Shown: positions 43,993-53,497 of the stretch, in pieces
How positions within the stretch are numbered: position 1 is the stretch's first letter
Layout of the letters: each line of letters begins with the position of its first letter
From: Pontivivens ytuae
Lineage (GTDB): Bacteria > Pseudomonadota > Alphaproteobacteria > Rhodobacterales > Rhodobacteraceae
Direction of reading: 5' to 3'
Assembly (NCBI RefSeq): GCF_015679265.1
Contig: NZ_CP064942.1
Coordinates: forward strand, 620,001 to 684,000
Length of the DNA stretch: 64,000 nucleotides
The notes under the pieces: generated by a model
What the model was told of the DNA's origin: nothing
Database searches by the model: none
What the model saw: the letters and a program-made list of their open reading frames with translations, nothing else
Made by a program: the position numbers and the translations under genes

Positions 43993-44205
43993 ATGCACGA
44001 CTGGATCACGCCGATTGGTCTAGAGGCAAGCGCCCATGGCACGCATTCGATGCGGAAAACCAAGATCACTCAGATCCACAAGAAGGCCGGCAACCTTTGT
44101 GCGGTTCAGCTCCTTCTGGACCACCCCAACATGGACAATACAGTTCGGTATCTGGGTGTTGAACTCGAGGATGCTCTAGCCATCGCTGAAGCCATTGAGG
44201 TTTAG
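43993..44205 (+). pseudogene. C-terminal stub of a tyrosine recombinase
   Basis: 70 residues that match the end of phage-type integrases: GTHSMRKTKITQIHKKAGNL, then VQLLLDHPNMDNTVRYLGVELEDALAIAEAIE. The family's catalytic Arg, His-x-x-Arg region and Tyr are suggested in HSMRKT and VRYLG. The N-terminal DNA-binding and most of the catalytic domain are absent, so it is not functional. It marks a past integration event near guaA. Confidence 0.75.
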
Positions 44206-44569
44206 CGTAGTTGGATCGCCTTCACGGGCGGCCCAAACCTGCCGTTGGATCATGGCTGTCGTCGCTACGGTGTGACTCACTAAACCGGACCCTCGCTGCA
44301 CCAGCGAAAGTCGAGGCACGTGAAGTGCTACCATGACGACGAACAGCTATTCTCGTCTTACTTGTGATGTTCCGTCCTGCTAACGAGTAAGAAGCTCCGG
44401 CAAAATCGGAGCGGTTCAGTAAACGTTGTGGCTAACAACGCGCCTATATTCGCCCAATGCACGAGGGGAATGTGCTTCACGCCGCAGACTTTCCTGAAGA
44501 CGACACATGCAGTAAGGAGTTCCCCGCAGAGCGGACGCCTCAACAGGCGTTGGAATTCGGAGAACAACA
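44206..44569. other. Upstream region of the RpiR operon
   Basis: 364 bp with no gene that I can support. It should contain the promoter for the transporter and regulator genes that follow; I could not pick a convincing -35/-10 pair. Confidence 0.45.
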
Positions 44570-45409
44570 TTGACCGAGTTGCTCAATGCATCCGGTTCGC
44601 GGATTGAGACAGGCGTTCTGCTCGTCCAACTCGACCAGGCGCGAAGTGGCTATCCGACTGCCTTGGCGAAGGCAGCAGGCTACATCTTGGAGAATCCCGA
44701 ACTCGCGATTCATCAGTCCGTGGCGGAGTTGAGCAGCCACGCAAAGGTTGGCCAAGCGAGCGTCGTGCGCCTCTGCCGAGAGCTGGGTTTTCGCGGCTAT
44801 ACCGACTTCAAGCTCGCGCTTTCAGCGGATCTGGCAAAGCGCCAATCGCAGACTGTCGAAGCACCGGTCGGCATCCGGACACAGCTCGACGAGACCGCGG
44901 ACACGCTGTGCCGCTCCATCCTCGACACGACCGCGCTCCTGAACCGGGACATGCTGGAGGTTTCGGCCACACGGATTCTGGAGGCGACGCGGATCGACTT
45001 GTTCGGGCTCGGTGTTTCCGGCATCGTGGCCGAGCTGCTGGGCTATCGTCTCCTGCGAGTGGGGCTGACAGCAAACGCCATGCGCGATCCGGCCCTGGCG
45101 CAAGAAGTTTCAGGGGGATTGGGACCGCATGCCGTCGTCATCGCCGTCTCCCAATCCGGCACCACAACCGAAACGGTGAACTTTGCTCGATCTGCTGCTG
45201 AGAAGGGAAGCTTCGTCATCGCCGTTACATGCCATCCGAAGAGTCCACTTGCACGACTCTCAAACGCTTACCTGCAGATGGCGAAACTGGATCAGCCCAG
45301 TTACGGCGGCCCCATCACCGATGTCCCTCGCGCGGTGATGGTCGGAGAGGCGCTTTCCCATGCCATTGAAAAGGCGGAAGCTTTCAAAAGAAGTGGTAAT
45401 TTGGAGTAA
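44570..45409 (+). CDS. MurR/RpiR-family sugar-phosphate-sensing regulator
   Basis: A 279-residue regulator. The N-terminal HTH_6 (AKAAGYILENPELAIHQSVAELSSHAKVGQASVVRLCRELGFRGY) is followed by a SIS domain that binds a phosphosugar (IDLFGLGVSGIVAELLGYRL ... VIAVSQSGTTTETVNFA). It begins with a TTG codon, GGAG nearby. It is encoded 76 bp before the ABC transporter genes on the same strand, so it very likely controls them in response to a sugar phosphate. Confidence 0.92.
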   Translation: MTELLNASGSRIETGVLLVQLDQARSGYPTALAKAAGYILENPELAIHQSVAELSSHAKVGQASVVRLCRELGFRGYTDFKLALSADLAKRQSQTVEAPVGIRTQLDETADTLCRSILDTTALLNRDMLEVSATRILEATRIDLFGLGVSGIVAELLGYRLLRVGLTANAMRDPALAQEVSGGLGPHAVVIAVSQSGTTTETVNFARSAAEKGSFVIAVTCHPKSPLARLSNAYLQMAKLDQPSYGGPITDVPRAVMVGEALSHAIEKAEAFKRSGNLE

Positions 45410-45485
45410 AACTCCGCAAAATTTTATAAATCTGAAACAATGATCCGATAGCTCATCCATCGAAAGAGTGGGGAGCCATATCGGC

Positions 45486-46661
45486 ATGAGAGGGCAGTCC
45501 GTCCGTCTTGGTGGGGTGAGCAAGTCCTTCGGTGCGAAGGACGTCCTGGATCATCTCGATTTGGAAGTAGCCGCGGGCGAGTTCCTGACGCTCCTAGGGC
45601 CATCCGGCTGCGGAAAATCGACATTGCTCAGGCTGATCGCCGGTTTGGAAGAACCGAGCACCGGGCGCATCGCGATCGGCGAACGCCGTGTCGATGACCT
45701 GCCGGCGAAGGCCCGTAGCCTCGCCATGGTCTTTCAGTCCTACGCCCTCTATCCGCACATGTCGGTCTTCGACAATATCGCCATGCCGCTGGTCATGCGG
45801 CGAATGAGTTTCGCACAGCGATTCCCCGTTCTGGGCCGGGCCGTACCAGGCAGCGGCAGCCTGCGGGCCGATATCCGGCGCGCGGTGGAGCGGACGGCCG
45901 ACATTCTGGAGATCGGCCACCTGCTGCCGCGCCTGCCTGGCGCGCTTTCAGGTGGTCAGCGCCAGCGAGTCGCGCTCGGCCGCGCCCTTGTGGCCGAGCC
46001 ATCCGTCTTTCTGATGGACGAACCGCTATCCAATCTCGACGTGCAGCTCCGGATGCAGATGCGTACGGAGCTGGCGGAGTTGCATCGGCGGCTTGGCATC
46101 ACCTTCATCTACGTCACACATGACCAGACCGAAGCGATGACGATGTCTGGCCAGGTCGCGGTGATGATGGACGGCGCGCTGCTTCAAATCGGAAGACCGG
46201 CCGAGGTCTATCACCAGCCCAAGGACCTGCGTGTGGCGAGATTCGTGGGGCAGTATCCGATCAACATCCTGCCTGGCGATATCGATGCGGAAGGTCGGCT
46301 AAGCGGCCCGGGCATTACGCCCTTCGGACGCTTCTCCACCCGCGGTCCGGTCACTGTGGGTCTGCGCCCTGAGGATGTGGAGGTAGTAAATGCAGATGCC
46401 GGCACCCACGCGGCGCGCGTTCTTCATGCCGAGGATCACGGCGGCGACGTTCTCTACAACCTGCAGCTCGAGGACGCGCCCGACATCCAATTGCGCGCGC
46501 GGGTGGATGCGAAGGAACGCCGCGCGCAGGGCGCACCGGCCGAGCGGCTACACCTCCGCTTTCCGGCTGTCGCGCTCCACATCTTCGGACCCGACGGGCA
46601 GCGGCTCAACGTGCACAGCAAGCAGGCGCCGCAGTTGCGCAGCGTGGGCGGGACCGTGTGA
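45486..46661 (+). CDS. ABC sugar importer ATPase (MalK/UgpC type)
   Basis: A 391-residue ATPase of the CUT1 group. Walker A GPSGCGKST (about residues 38-46), Q-loop, signature LSGGQRQRVALGRAL, Walker B VFLMDEPLSNLD and H-loop VTHDQTEA are all present, followed by a TOBE-type C-terminal domain. An insert of about 25 residues (RRMSFAQRFPVLGRAVPGSG) precedes the signature helix and is unusual for MalK. I chose ATG 45486. Its TGA overlaps the next gene's ATG. It powers the permeases at 46661 and 47582. Confidence 0.95.
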   Translation: MRGQSVRLGGVSKSFGAKDVLDHLDLEVAAGEFLTLLGPSGCGKSTLLRLIAGLEEPSTGRIAIGERRVDDLPAKARSLAMVFQSYALYPHMSVFDNIAMPLVMRRMSFAQRFPVLGRAVPGSGSLRADIRRAVERTADILEIGHLLPRLPGALSGGQRQRVALGRALVAEPSVFLMDEPLSNLDVQLRMQMRTELAELHRRLGITFIYVTHDQTEAMTMSGQVAVMMDGALLQIGRPAEVYHQPKDLRVARFVGQYPINILPGDIDAEGRLSGPGITPFGRFSTRGPVTVGLRPEDVEVVNADAGTHAARVLHAEDHGGDVLYNLQLEDAPDIQLRARVDAKERRAQGAPAERLHLRFPAVALHIFGPDGQRLNVHSKQAPQLRSVGGTV

Positions 46662-47578
46662 TGGCGGCGCTCGCCGACATGTTCGCCAGCACCCGACCGC
46701 GGCGCAGCGCCCGCGGTCTCTCCGGCTACCTATTCATCGCACCGGCGCTTGCTCTGGCCTGCTGCCTGATCGTCCTGCCGCTCGTCGCAGTCCTCTTTTT
46801 CAGCCTGACTGACTACACACTGGCGGCCGTCGAGTTCTCTTTCGTCGGATTCCAGAATTACGCCAGTGCATTCACGGAGCCAGGTCTGCGTGTCGCACTG
46901 ACCAACACACTGCTCTATGTGGGGGTCGTGGTCCCCTGCGCAGTGGCGCTCGGGCTGCTGATCGCCCTTCTGGTGCATGAGCGGGGTCGGTCGCGCCGGT
47001 TCTACGAGATCGCGTTCTTCCTGCCGGTCACCGGCACGATGGTGGCGATGGCCGTGGTCTGGCAGTACCTGCTGCACGGGCGGATTGGGCCGCTCAACGC
47101 AGTCCTGTCAGGTCTTGGCTTCGAGCGCGTGGATTTCCTGACCGACCCGGACGCGGCGCTCTATGCCATTGCTGCGATCGGCATCTGGCAACTCACCGGC
47201 TTTGCCATGGTGCTGTTCCTCGCGGGGCTCACCGCCATCCCGCGGGACATCTACGAGGCCGCATCGGTTGACGGCGCCGATGGCGGGTTCGACCGCTTCT
47301 GGCGCATCACCCTGCCGCTCCTCGGGCCGACGATGCTGTTCGTGACGATCACCTGCTCGATCACGGCCTTCCAGGTCTTCGACACGGTGGCGGTGCTGAC
47401 GCGGGGCGGCCCGATGAAATCGACGGAGGTGCTGCTCTACACCGTCTATCTCGAAGGCTTTCAGTATTTCGAGATCGGCCGCGCTTCGGCGCTCATCACC
47501 CTGTTTCTCGCCTTCATCCTGTTGTTCTCGCTGCTCCAGATCTTCGTGGCGGAGCGGCGGACCTTCTATGGGGGATAA
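46661..47578 (+). CDS. ABC sugar importer permease (MalF/UgpA type)
   Basis: A 305-residue inner-membrane permease with six segments. The EAA loop EAASVDGADGGFDRFWRITLPLLGP couples to the ATPase. The ATG overlaps the stop of the ATPase gene (TGATG), so translation is coupled. It forms the channel with the product of 47582-48412. Confidence 0.95.
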   Translation: MAALADMFASTRPRRSARGLSGYLFIAPALALACCLIVLPLVAVLFFSLTDYTLAAVEFSFVGFQNYASAFTEPGLRVALTNTLLYVGVVVPCAVALGLLIALLVHERGRSRRFYEIAFFLPVTGTMVAMAVVWQYLLHGRIGPLNAVLSGLGFERVDFLTDPDAALYAIAAIGIWQLTGFAMVLFLAGLTAIPRDIYEAASVDGADGGFDRFWRITLPLLGPTMLFVTITCSITAFQVFDTVAVLTRGGPMKSTEVLLYTVYLEGFQYFEIGRASALITLFLAFILLFSLLQIFVAERRTFYGG

Positions 47579-47581
47579 GCG

Positions 47582-48412
<831 letters not shown>

Positions 48413-48522
48413 GCGGCGCGGCCCCAACCCTTCTGATGGTCCGGACGTCTCAGGGACGACAGCGGCCACCAGGACCGGGAGCGATCCCGAACTCAGCGAC
48501 CAAACTGATGGAGAATATTGAA

Positions 48523-49800
48523 ATGGCTAGACTTCAAACCCTCGCACGGGTGTCGGCCCTGGCCCTGGTGGCACCTGTCGCCGCGATGGCCGACACGGTG
48601 GAACTGGACGTGGTCCACGCCTGGGGCGGGCACGCCCGGTTCCACGAGCCGATCGCAGCAGCCTTCATGGAACAGCATGACGGCGTGCAAATCAACTTCC
48701 GCGCGCCTTTGGCGAGCTATACTGAGGGGCACCAGACCATCCTGCGCCAGTCCCTGTCGGGCGACCTGCCGGATATCTGGTACTCTCCCTACAACCAGCT
48801 CGGTGAGTTGGCTGAAGCGCTTGAGGCGCGCGGCGACATCGTCGATCTGACGCCCATGATGCATGCTGAGGGCGAGGCCTGGATCACCTCCAACTATGCA
48901 CCGAACGTGCTTGCGCTGGGTCAGGTCGACGGTACGCAATGGGGCATCCCGTTCAACGCGTCCACGCCCATTGTGTACTACAATCTCGACCTGATCGCCG
49001 AGGCCGGGCGGACGGCGGACCCGCTTCCCACCAGTTGGGACGAGATGATCGAGCTTGGCGCCGCGATTTCCGACACGGCCGATGACGTGGACGGTATCGC
49101 CTATTCCGTTTCCGAATGGGGCGATGATTGGCTCTGGCAGGCCCTCATCTTCAGCCATGGCGGGGCGCTGATGAACGAAGAGCGGACCGAGGTGCTGTTT
49201 GGCGGCGACGCGGGAGCGCAGGCGGTGGCGACGCTGGCACGGCTGGCGAACGAAACCGGGATGCCGCTCCTGAGCGAAGAGCAGACAGTTCAGCAGTTCG
49301 CGGCCGGCAAGCTTGGCGTCTTCATCGGTTCCACGGCAGAGGTGCGCATGATGGGCGAACTGGTGGGCGACAGCTTCGAGTGGCGCACCGGCCCGTTCCC
49401 GATCGCGGCAGCGGACGGCGGCCTGCCGACCGGCGGCAACGTCGCTGTGATCCTGAGCCAGGATCCGGCGGAGATCGAAGCGGCCTGGGAATTCGTGAAG
49501 TTCGCGACCGGCCCCGAAGGCCAGATGATCACGGTTCTGGGCTCGGGCTACATGCCCACCAACCTGCAGACCGCCTCCGACGAGTATCTCGGCGAGCACT
49601 ACGCGGACAACCCGGACTGGACGACCAGCATGCAGCAGTGGCCGGTCGCCCAACAGTGGTTCGGCTATCCGGGCAATTCCGGCGTCCGCATCTGGCGCGA
49701 GCAGCAGGGCATCCTCGCCTCCATCATCCGCGGCGATGTAGCGCCTGACGCGGGGCTGGAGCAGCTCGTCAGCACCACCGAGTCGCTGCTGGATAACTGA
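48523..49800 (+). CDS. Periplasmic sugar-binding protein of the ABC importer
   Basis: A 425-residue solute-binding protein (family 1, CUT1). Signal peptide LARVSALALVAPVAAMA, mature start near DTVELDVVHAWGGHARFHEP. The hinge and lobe motifs WGIPFNASTPIVYYNLDLI and GPFPIAAADGGLPTGGNVAVI are characteristic of UgpB/MalE relatives. The start is ATG 48523, GGAG 8 bases before it. The substrate is unknown; neighbouring enzymes suggest a phosphodiester or amino-sugar derivative. Confidence 0.93.
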   Translation: MARLQTLARVSALALVAPVAAMADTVELDVVHAWGGHARFHEPIAAAFMEQHDGVQINFRAPLASYTEGHQTILRQSLSGDLPDIWYSPYNQLGELAEALEARGDIVDLTPMMHAEGEAWITSNYAPNVLALGQVDGTQWGIPFNASTPIVYYNLDLIAEAGRTADPLPTSWDEMIELGAAISDTADDVDGIAYSVSEWGDDWLWQALIFSHGGALMNEERTEVLFGGDAGAQAVATLARLANETGMPLLSEEQTVQQFAAGKLGVFIGSTAEVRMMGELVGDSFEWRTGPFPIAAADGGLPTGGNVAVILSQDPAEIEAAWEFVKFATGPEGQMITVLGSGYMPTNLQTASDEYLGEHYADNPDWTTSMQQWPVAQQWFGYPGNSGVRIWREQQGILASIIRGDVAPDAGLEQLVSTTESLLDN

Positions 49801-49866
49801 GCGGCCAAAGTGCCGGACGGGGCCAGACGCGCTCCGTCCGGCGATCAGCATGACGGTAATCATGAC

Positions 49867-50730
49867 ATGAAACTCATTCACATCTCGGACACTCATCTCG
49901 TCGCGCCGGGTGCACAGCTTCTGGGCCTGGACCCCGACGCGCGCCTGCGAGAGGTCATCGCGTCCGTCAATCTCAACCACCCGGATGCGGATCTGTGTAT
50001 CTTTTCGGGCGATCTAACGGACAGTGGCGATCTCGACAGCTATGTGGCGCTGCAGGCGATCCTCCGTGATCTCGCTCTGCCCTACCGCCTCATGCTCGGC
50101 AATCACGACCACCGTTCGCATTTCACCCGTGTTTTCCCGGAGCATGTGCATTCCGCAGAAGGATTCGTGCAAACGCTCCACCGCGGCAATGACGCGGACC
50201 TGCTCCTGCTCGACAGCCTGAACGATGCGCATCCCGCGACTGGACGCCTCTGCGACGCGCGGCTGGGCTGGCTGGAGCGGGCACTGCAGGCCCCGACGGA
50301 GCGCCCGCTGATCGTCTTCGTCCATCATCCGCCATTCGACATCGGCATGCCGTGGTTCAGGCCCATGCTGCTGGAAAATGGAGCAGATGTCCTGGCGCTG
50401 CTCCTGGCCCACGATCGCGTCGCCCATCTCGCATTCGGCCATGTTCACCTCGACACGAACGGGGTCCATCGCGGCCTTTCGTTCAGTTCGACGCGCGGCA
50501 CGGCTCACAAGATCGCCTTCTCAGAAAGCGCTAATGAGACTTTCTACACCGCCGCGAGCCCCGGGTACGATGTCCTGCTGGCGACGGAGACAGGCGTCAT
50601 TGTCCATCACGAGACCCCCCGCGACTGGCAATCGTTGATCGCGCGCGAGCAGGCGACAGCGGACGGCAAAGGTATCTTCGAGATCTTCGGCCGGCCTCAG
50701 GCGCCCTCCCATGCCGGAGGACTGCTGTGA
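49867..50730 (+). CDS. CpdA-type metallophosphodiesterase
   Basis: A 287-residue calcineurin-like phosphoesterase. Metal ligands are in HISDTHL, FSGDLTDSGD, LGNHDHR, VHHPPFD and FGHVHLD. Related enzymes split cAMP or glycerophosphodiesters. In this operon the latter kind of substrate, delivered by the importer, is more likely. ATG 49867. Its stop overlaps the GTG of the next gene. Confidence 0.9.
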   Translation: MKLIHISDTHLVAPGAQLLGLDPDARLREVIASVNLNHPDADLCIFSGDLTDSGDLDSYVALQAILRDLALPYRLMLGNHDHRSHFTRVFPEHVHSAEGFVQTLHRGNDADLLLLDSLNDAHPATGRLCDARLGWLERALQAPTERPLIVFVHHPPFDIGMPWFRPMLLENGADVLALLLAHDRVAHLAFGHVHLDTNGVHRGLSFSSTRGTAHKIAFSESANETFYTAASPGYDVLLATETGVIVHHETPRDWQSLIAREQATADGKGIFEIFGRPQAPSHAGGLL

Positions 50731-51392
50731 CCCCGGAACTTGTGATCTTCGATTGCGATGGCGTGCTGATCGATAGCGAGATCATCGCCTGTGCGGTGGA
50801 TGCGGAGGAGCTGAACAAGGAGGGTTACGAGATCAGCGTGGCCGATGTCGTGCGCCGCTTCGCCGGCATGCCCGGCGTTGCGATGCGAGAGACCGTCGAG
50901 TCCGATCTCGGCCGATCGCTTCCCGCCGATTACGACCAGCGGATCGAGGACCGCGTGCTTGCGGCATACCGCACTCAGCTCAAGGCGATCGCGGGCGCAG
51001 CGGAGACGATCGCGACACTGCCCTGGCGCTACTGTGTCGCCTCCAGCAGCCGGCCCACCAAGCTCTGCCTCGGCCTGATCGAGACGGCGCAGTTCGAGCT
51101 CTTCTACCCGCATGTCTTCTCCACCAGCCTCGTTCCGCGGGGCAAGCCCGCACCCGATATCTTCCTCTATGCTGCCCAGCGGATGCAGGTGACCCCGGAA
51201 CGCTGCCTCGTCGTCGAGGACAGCGTGGCCGGCGTACGCGCCGGGCGCGCGGCGGGCATGCAGGTGGTCGGGTTCACCGGCGGATCGCATTGCGACGACA
51301 ATCACGCCACGCGACTGCACGAGCATGGCGCCCACGCGGTCATCGACCGGTTCGACGACTTCCTGCCTGCCGTCGAGCGGCTGGCGGCCTGA
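50727..51392 (+). CDS. HAD-family phosphatase (beta-phosphoglucomutase-like)
   Basis: A 221-residue HAD hydrolase of subfamily IA. Motifs: FDCDGVLIDSE with the nucleophile Asp, ASSSRPTK, RGKPAPDIFLYAA with the Lys, and VVEDSVAGVRAG. It starts at GTG 50727, overlapping the previous stop (GTGA). It probably dephosphorylates a sugar or polyol phosphate made by its neighbours. Confidence 0.93.
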   Translation: MTPELVIFDCDGVLIDSEIIACAVDAEELNKEGYEISVADVVRRFAGMPGVAMRETVESDLGRSLPADYDQRIEDRVLAAYRTQLKAIAGAAETIATLPWRYCVASSSRPTKLCLGLIETAQFELFYPHVFSTSLVPRGKPAPDIFLYAAQRMQVTPERCLVVEDSVAGVRAGRAAGMQVVGFTGGSHCDDNHATRLHEHGAHAVIDRFDDFLPAVERLAA

Positions 51393-51407
51393 GTTGAGAA
51401 AACAGAC

Positions 51408-52439
51408 ATGAATCAGATCGACTACGGATTTCCCACCGTCCTCGGCCGGAACCTGATCGCCGAGCTTCCCGCCTTCGTCCACGCGCCTTTTCTTGTGGTG
51501 ACGATGGACGATCTCGCTCCGATCTACGAGCGAGCGCTGAGTGGCTCGGAGATGATCGTCTATACCGTCCGTTCGATCGATGAAGCAGACCTGCGCCGCG
51601 ATCTCGAAGAGCTTCCGCGGGTGGAGGCGATCGTGGGGCTTGGTGGCGGCCAGGCGCTCGACGTGGCGAAGTACCTCGCGTGGCGGCGCCGCCTGCCGCT
51701 CTTTCAGGTCCCCACGGCGCTGAGCGTCAACGCCGTCTATGGCCACCGGGCCGGGCTGCGTGTGGACGGGAAGGTGCGGTACATGGGATGGACCATCCCG
51801 GAATCGGTCTTCATCGATCTCGACGTCATCCGGTCCGCGCCGCCGCAACTGAATTACTCCGGCATTGGTGACGTGCTGTGCTTTCACACCGGCGTCCTCG
51901 ACTGGAAATATGCCGCCGCGCAGGGCAAGTGCGAGTCGAAATGGCCTTACGATCCCGCGCTTGCCGCCCAGTCGCTATCCAAGGTCGAGGCCGTGCTGGA
52001 TGCGACGGGCGACATCCGCGACCTCACCGATAACGGGATCGAGGTGCTTCTCGACGGGCTGAAATGGGGCACGAGCTATCACGGGGCCGGCTGGAACCCG
52101 CGCCACATCGAGGGGATCGAGCATTTCGTCTTCTATGCGCTGGAGCACTATACGGGACGGAAGTTCCTGCACGGCCAGCCGGTCTGCCTCGGGCTTTTCG
52201 TCGGTGCGGTGCTGCATGACGTCCGGCCGGACGAGATGCTGCAGGCGGTGCGAGCCGTCGGCGTCGACATCCGGCCTGCCGCAATGCGCATCACCTGGGA
52301 CGATGTCGAGACGGCGCTGACGCACCTGCAGGACTTCGTGCACGAAGCCGGATTGTGGCATTCCATTGCTCACGACCAGCCGATCACGGCGACGGAGGTG
52401 GCGGAAATCCGGGATCGGGTCGAGGCCGCCTATGGGTGA
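51408..52439 (+). CDS. Glycerol-1-phosphate-dehydrogenase-like iron/zinc dehydrogenase
   Basis: A 343-residue NAD(P)-dependent dehydrogenase of the EgsA/AraM type. The nucleotide site is VGLGGGQALDVAKYLAW. PTALSVNAVYG follows, and metal ligands are likely in YSGIGDVL, IEGIEHFVFY and KFLHGQPVCLG. It would interconvert a ketose or dihydroxyacetone phosphate and the matching polyol phosphate. It overlaps the next gene by 8 bp. True substrate unknown. Confidence 0.88.
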   Translation: MNQIDYGFPTVLGRNLIAELPAFVHAPFLVVTMDDLAPIYERALSGSEMIVYTVRSIDEADLRRDLEELPRVEAIVGLGGGQALDVAKYLAWRRRLPLFQVPTALSVNAVYGHRAGLRVDGKVRYMGWTIPESVFIDLDVIRSAPPQLNYSGIGDVLCFHTGVLDWKYAAAQGKCESKWPYDPALAAQSLSKVEAVLDATGDIRDLTDNGIEVLLDGLKWGTSYHGAGWNPRHIEGIEHFVFYALEHYTGRKFLHGQPVCLGLFVGAVLHDVRPDEMLQAVRAVGVDIRPAAMRITWDDVETALTHLQDFVHEAGLWHSIAHDQPITATEVAEIRDRVEAAYG

Positions 52440-53187
52440 GAGCGCAAGGCAATTGAACCGGGGTTTCCATGTCGAGATACGCAGAGGCGCACAGAAGGTC
52501 GCAGAAGAGGTCGCAGGCCGGATCATCGCCGCCCTTCGCGTCCGCCCGGCGCTGACGCTGGGCCTGCCGACCGGATCCACAGCGATGCCCGTCCATGCCG
52601 CGCTGGTTGCGGCCCATCGCGAGGGCCGGGTCAGCTTTGCCCGGTGCGACGTCTTCGCGGTCGATGAGTATCTGGGCCTCGAAGCGTCCGATGCGCGGTC
52701 CTATGCGCGCTTTCTGCGAGATCATCTCGTGAGCCATATCGATCTTCCCGCCGCGCAATTTCACGTGCCCGATGGCCTCGCTTCGGACCCGAGTGAAGAG
52801 GCGGATCGCTTCGCACAATCCCTAGCTCAGCGAGGCGGCTTCGACCTCCTCTTTCTCGGCCTGGGCGCGAACGGGCACCTGGCGTTCAACGAACCGGGCT
52901 CGCCCCGCGACGCCCGCACGCGGTACGTGCAGCTCGACGAGAGTACGCTCGCCGCAAACAGCCGCTTCTTCCGCAATAGCAACGAGCAGCCGACGGAGGC
53001 GATTACCATCGGTCTCGCGGAGATCATGGAGGCGCGGCAGGTGATCGTTGCAGCAACCGGTGAGAGCAAGGCCCGAGCTGTCGCCGCCATCCGGAACAGC
53101 CAGCCCGTGTCCGTGTGCCCGGCCGGCATCCTGAATGGTCATCCCAACGCCTGTCTCATCATTGATGAGGCTGCGGGAGGGTCCTGA
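52432..53187 (+). CDS. Glucosamine-6-phosphate deaminase-like protein
   Basis: A 251-residue NagB-family protein, which isomerises and deaminates glucosamine 6-phosphate. Motifs: LGLPTGSTAM, VFAVDEYLGL with the general-base Asp, LGLGANGHLAFNEPG with the His, and VIVAATGESKARAVAA. ATG 52432. It ends the transporter operon and suggests that an amino-sugar phosphate passes through this pathway. Confidence 0.93.
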   Translation: MGESARQLNRGFHVEIRRGAQKVAEEVAGRIIAALRVRPALTLGLPTGSTAMPVHAALVAAHREGRVSFARCDVFAVDEYLGLEASDARSYARFLRDHLVSHIDLPAAQFHVPDGLASDPSEEADRFAQSLAQRGGFDLLFLGLGANGHLAFNEPGSPRDARTRYVQLDESTLAANSRFFRNSNEQPTEAITIGLAEIMEARQVIVAATGESKARAVAAIRNSQPVSVCPAGILNGHPNACLIIDEAAGGS

Positions 53188-53497
53188 GGCAGCCGTCTTT
53201 TGCATTGTGATTAGCAAAAAAGACCTGAAGTCTTTCTCAGTCCCACACTGTCAAGAATCCGACATATCCCTGTCATGGGTTTCTGCTATGTCGGTCACGA
53301 ACGGTGTTGTGCTGGATCCTGACAGCTTCTCCGATCAGTTCCGCTGATCCTGCAATACGGCAGTTCCGCCGTATCGTGTGCTGTACTGCGTCTCCCTATC
53401 CTCATTGATCATCTCCGCAAGCGTTCTGTCGCAGGGCTGCGTCCCCCCGCCCTGCGCCCCGCGGAGAACCCGTTCGTTGTCGGGGAAGGAGGAACAG
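53188..53497. promoter_or_regulatory. Regulatory region between the importer and aminotransferase operons
   Basis: 310 bp without a gene but dense in inverted repeats. AAAGACCTGAAGTCTTT (about 53219-53235) may end the upstream operon. CCGACATA (53259-53266) and TATGTCGG (53287-53294) form an 8-bp inverted pair 20 bp apart. A 20-bp palindrome at 53355-53374 is listed separately. Confidence 0.6.
53355..53374. promoter_or_regulatory. Lux-box-like perfect palindrome
   Basis: ATACGGCAGTTCCGCCGTAT is a perfect 7-bp inverted repeat with a 6-bp centre, 20 bp in all, the size and layout of LuxR binding sites. It lies about 124 bp before the DegT aminotransferase start codon, in a window that also encodes LuxR and LuxI. 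It could also belong to another dimeric regulator. Confidence 0.5.
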
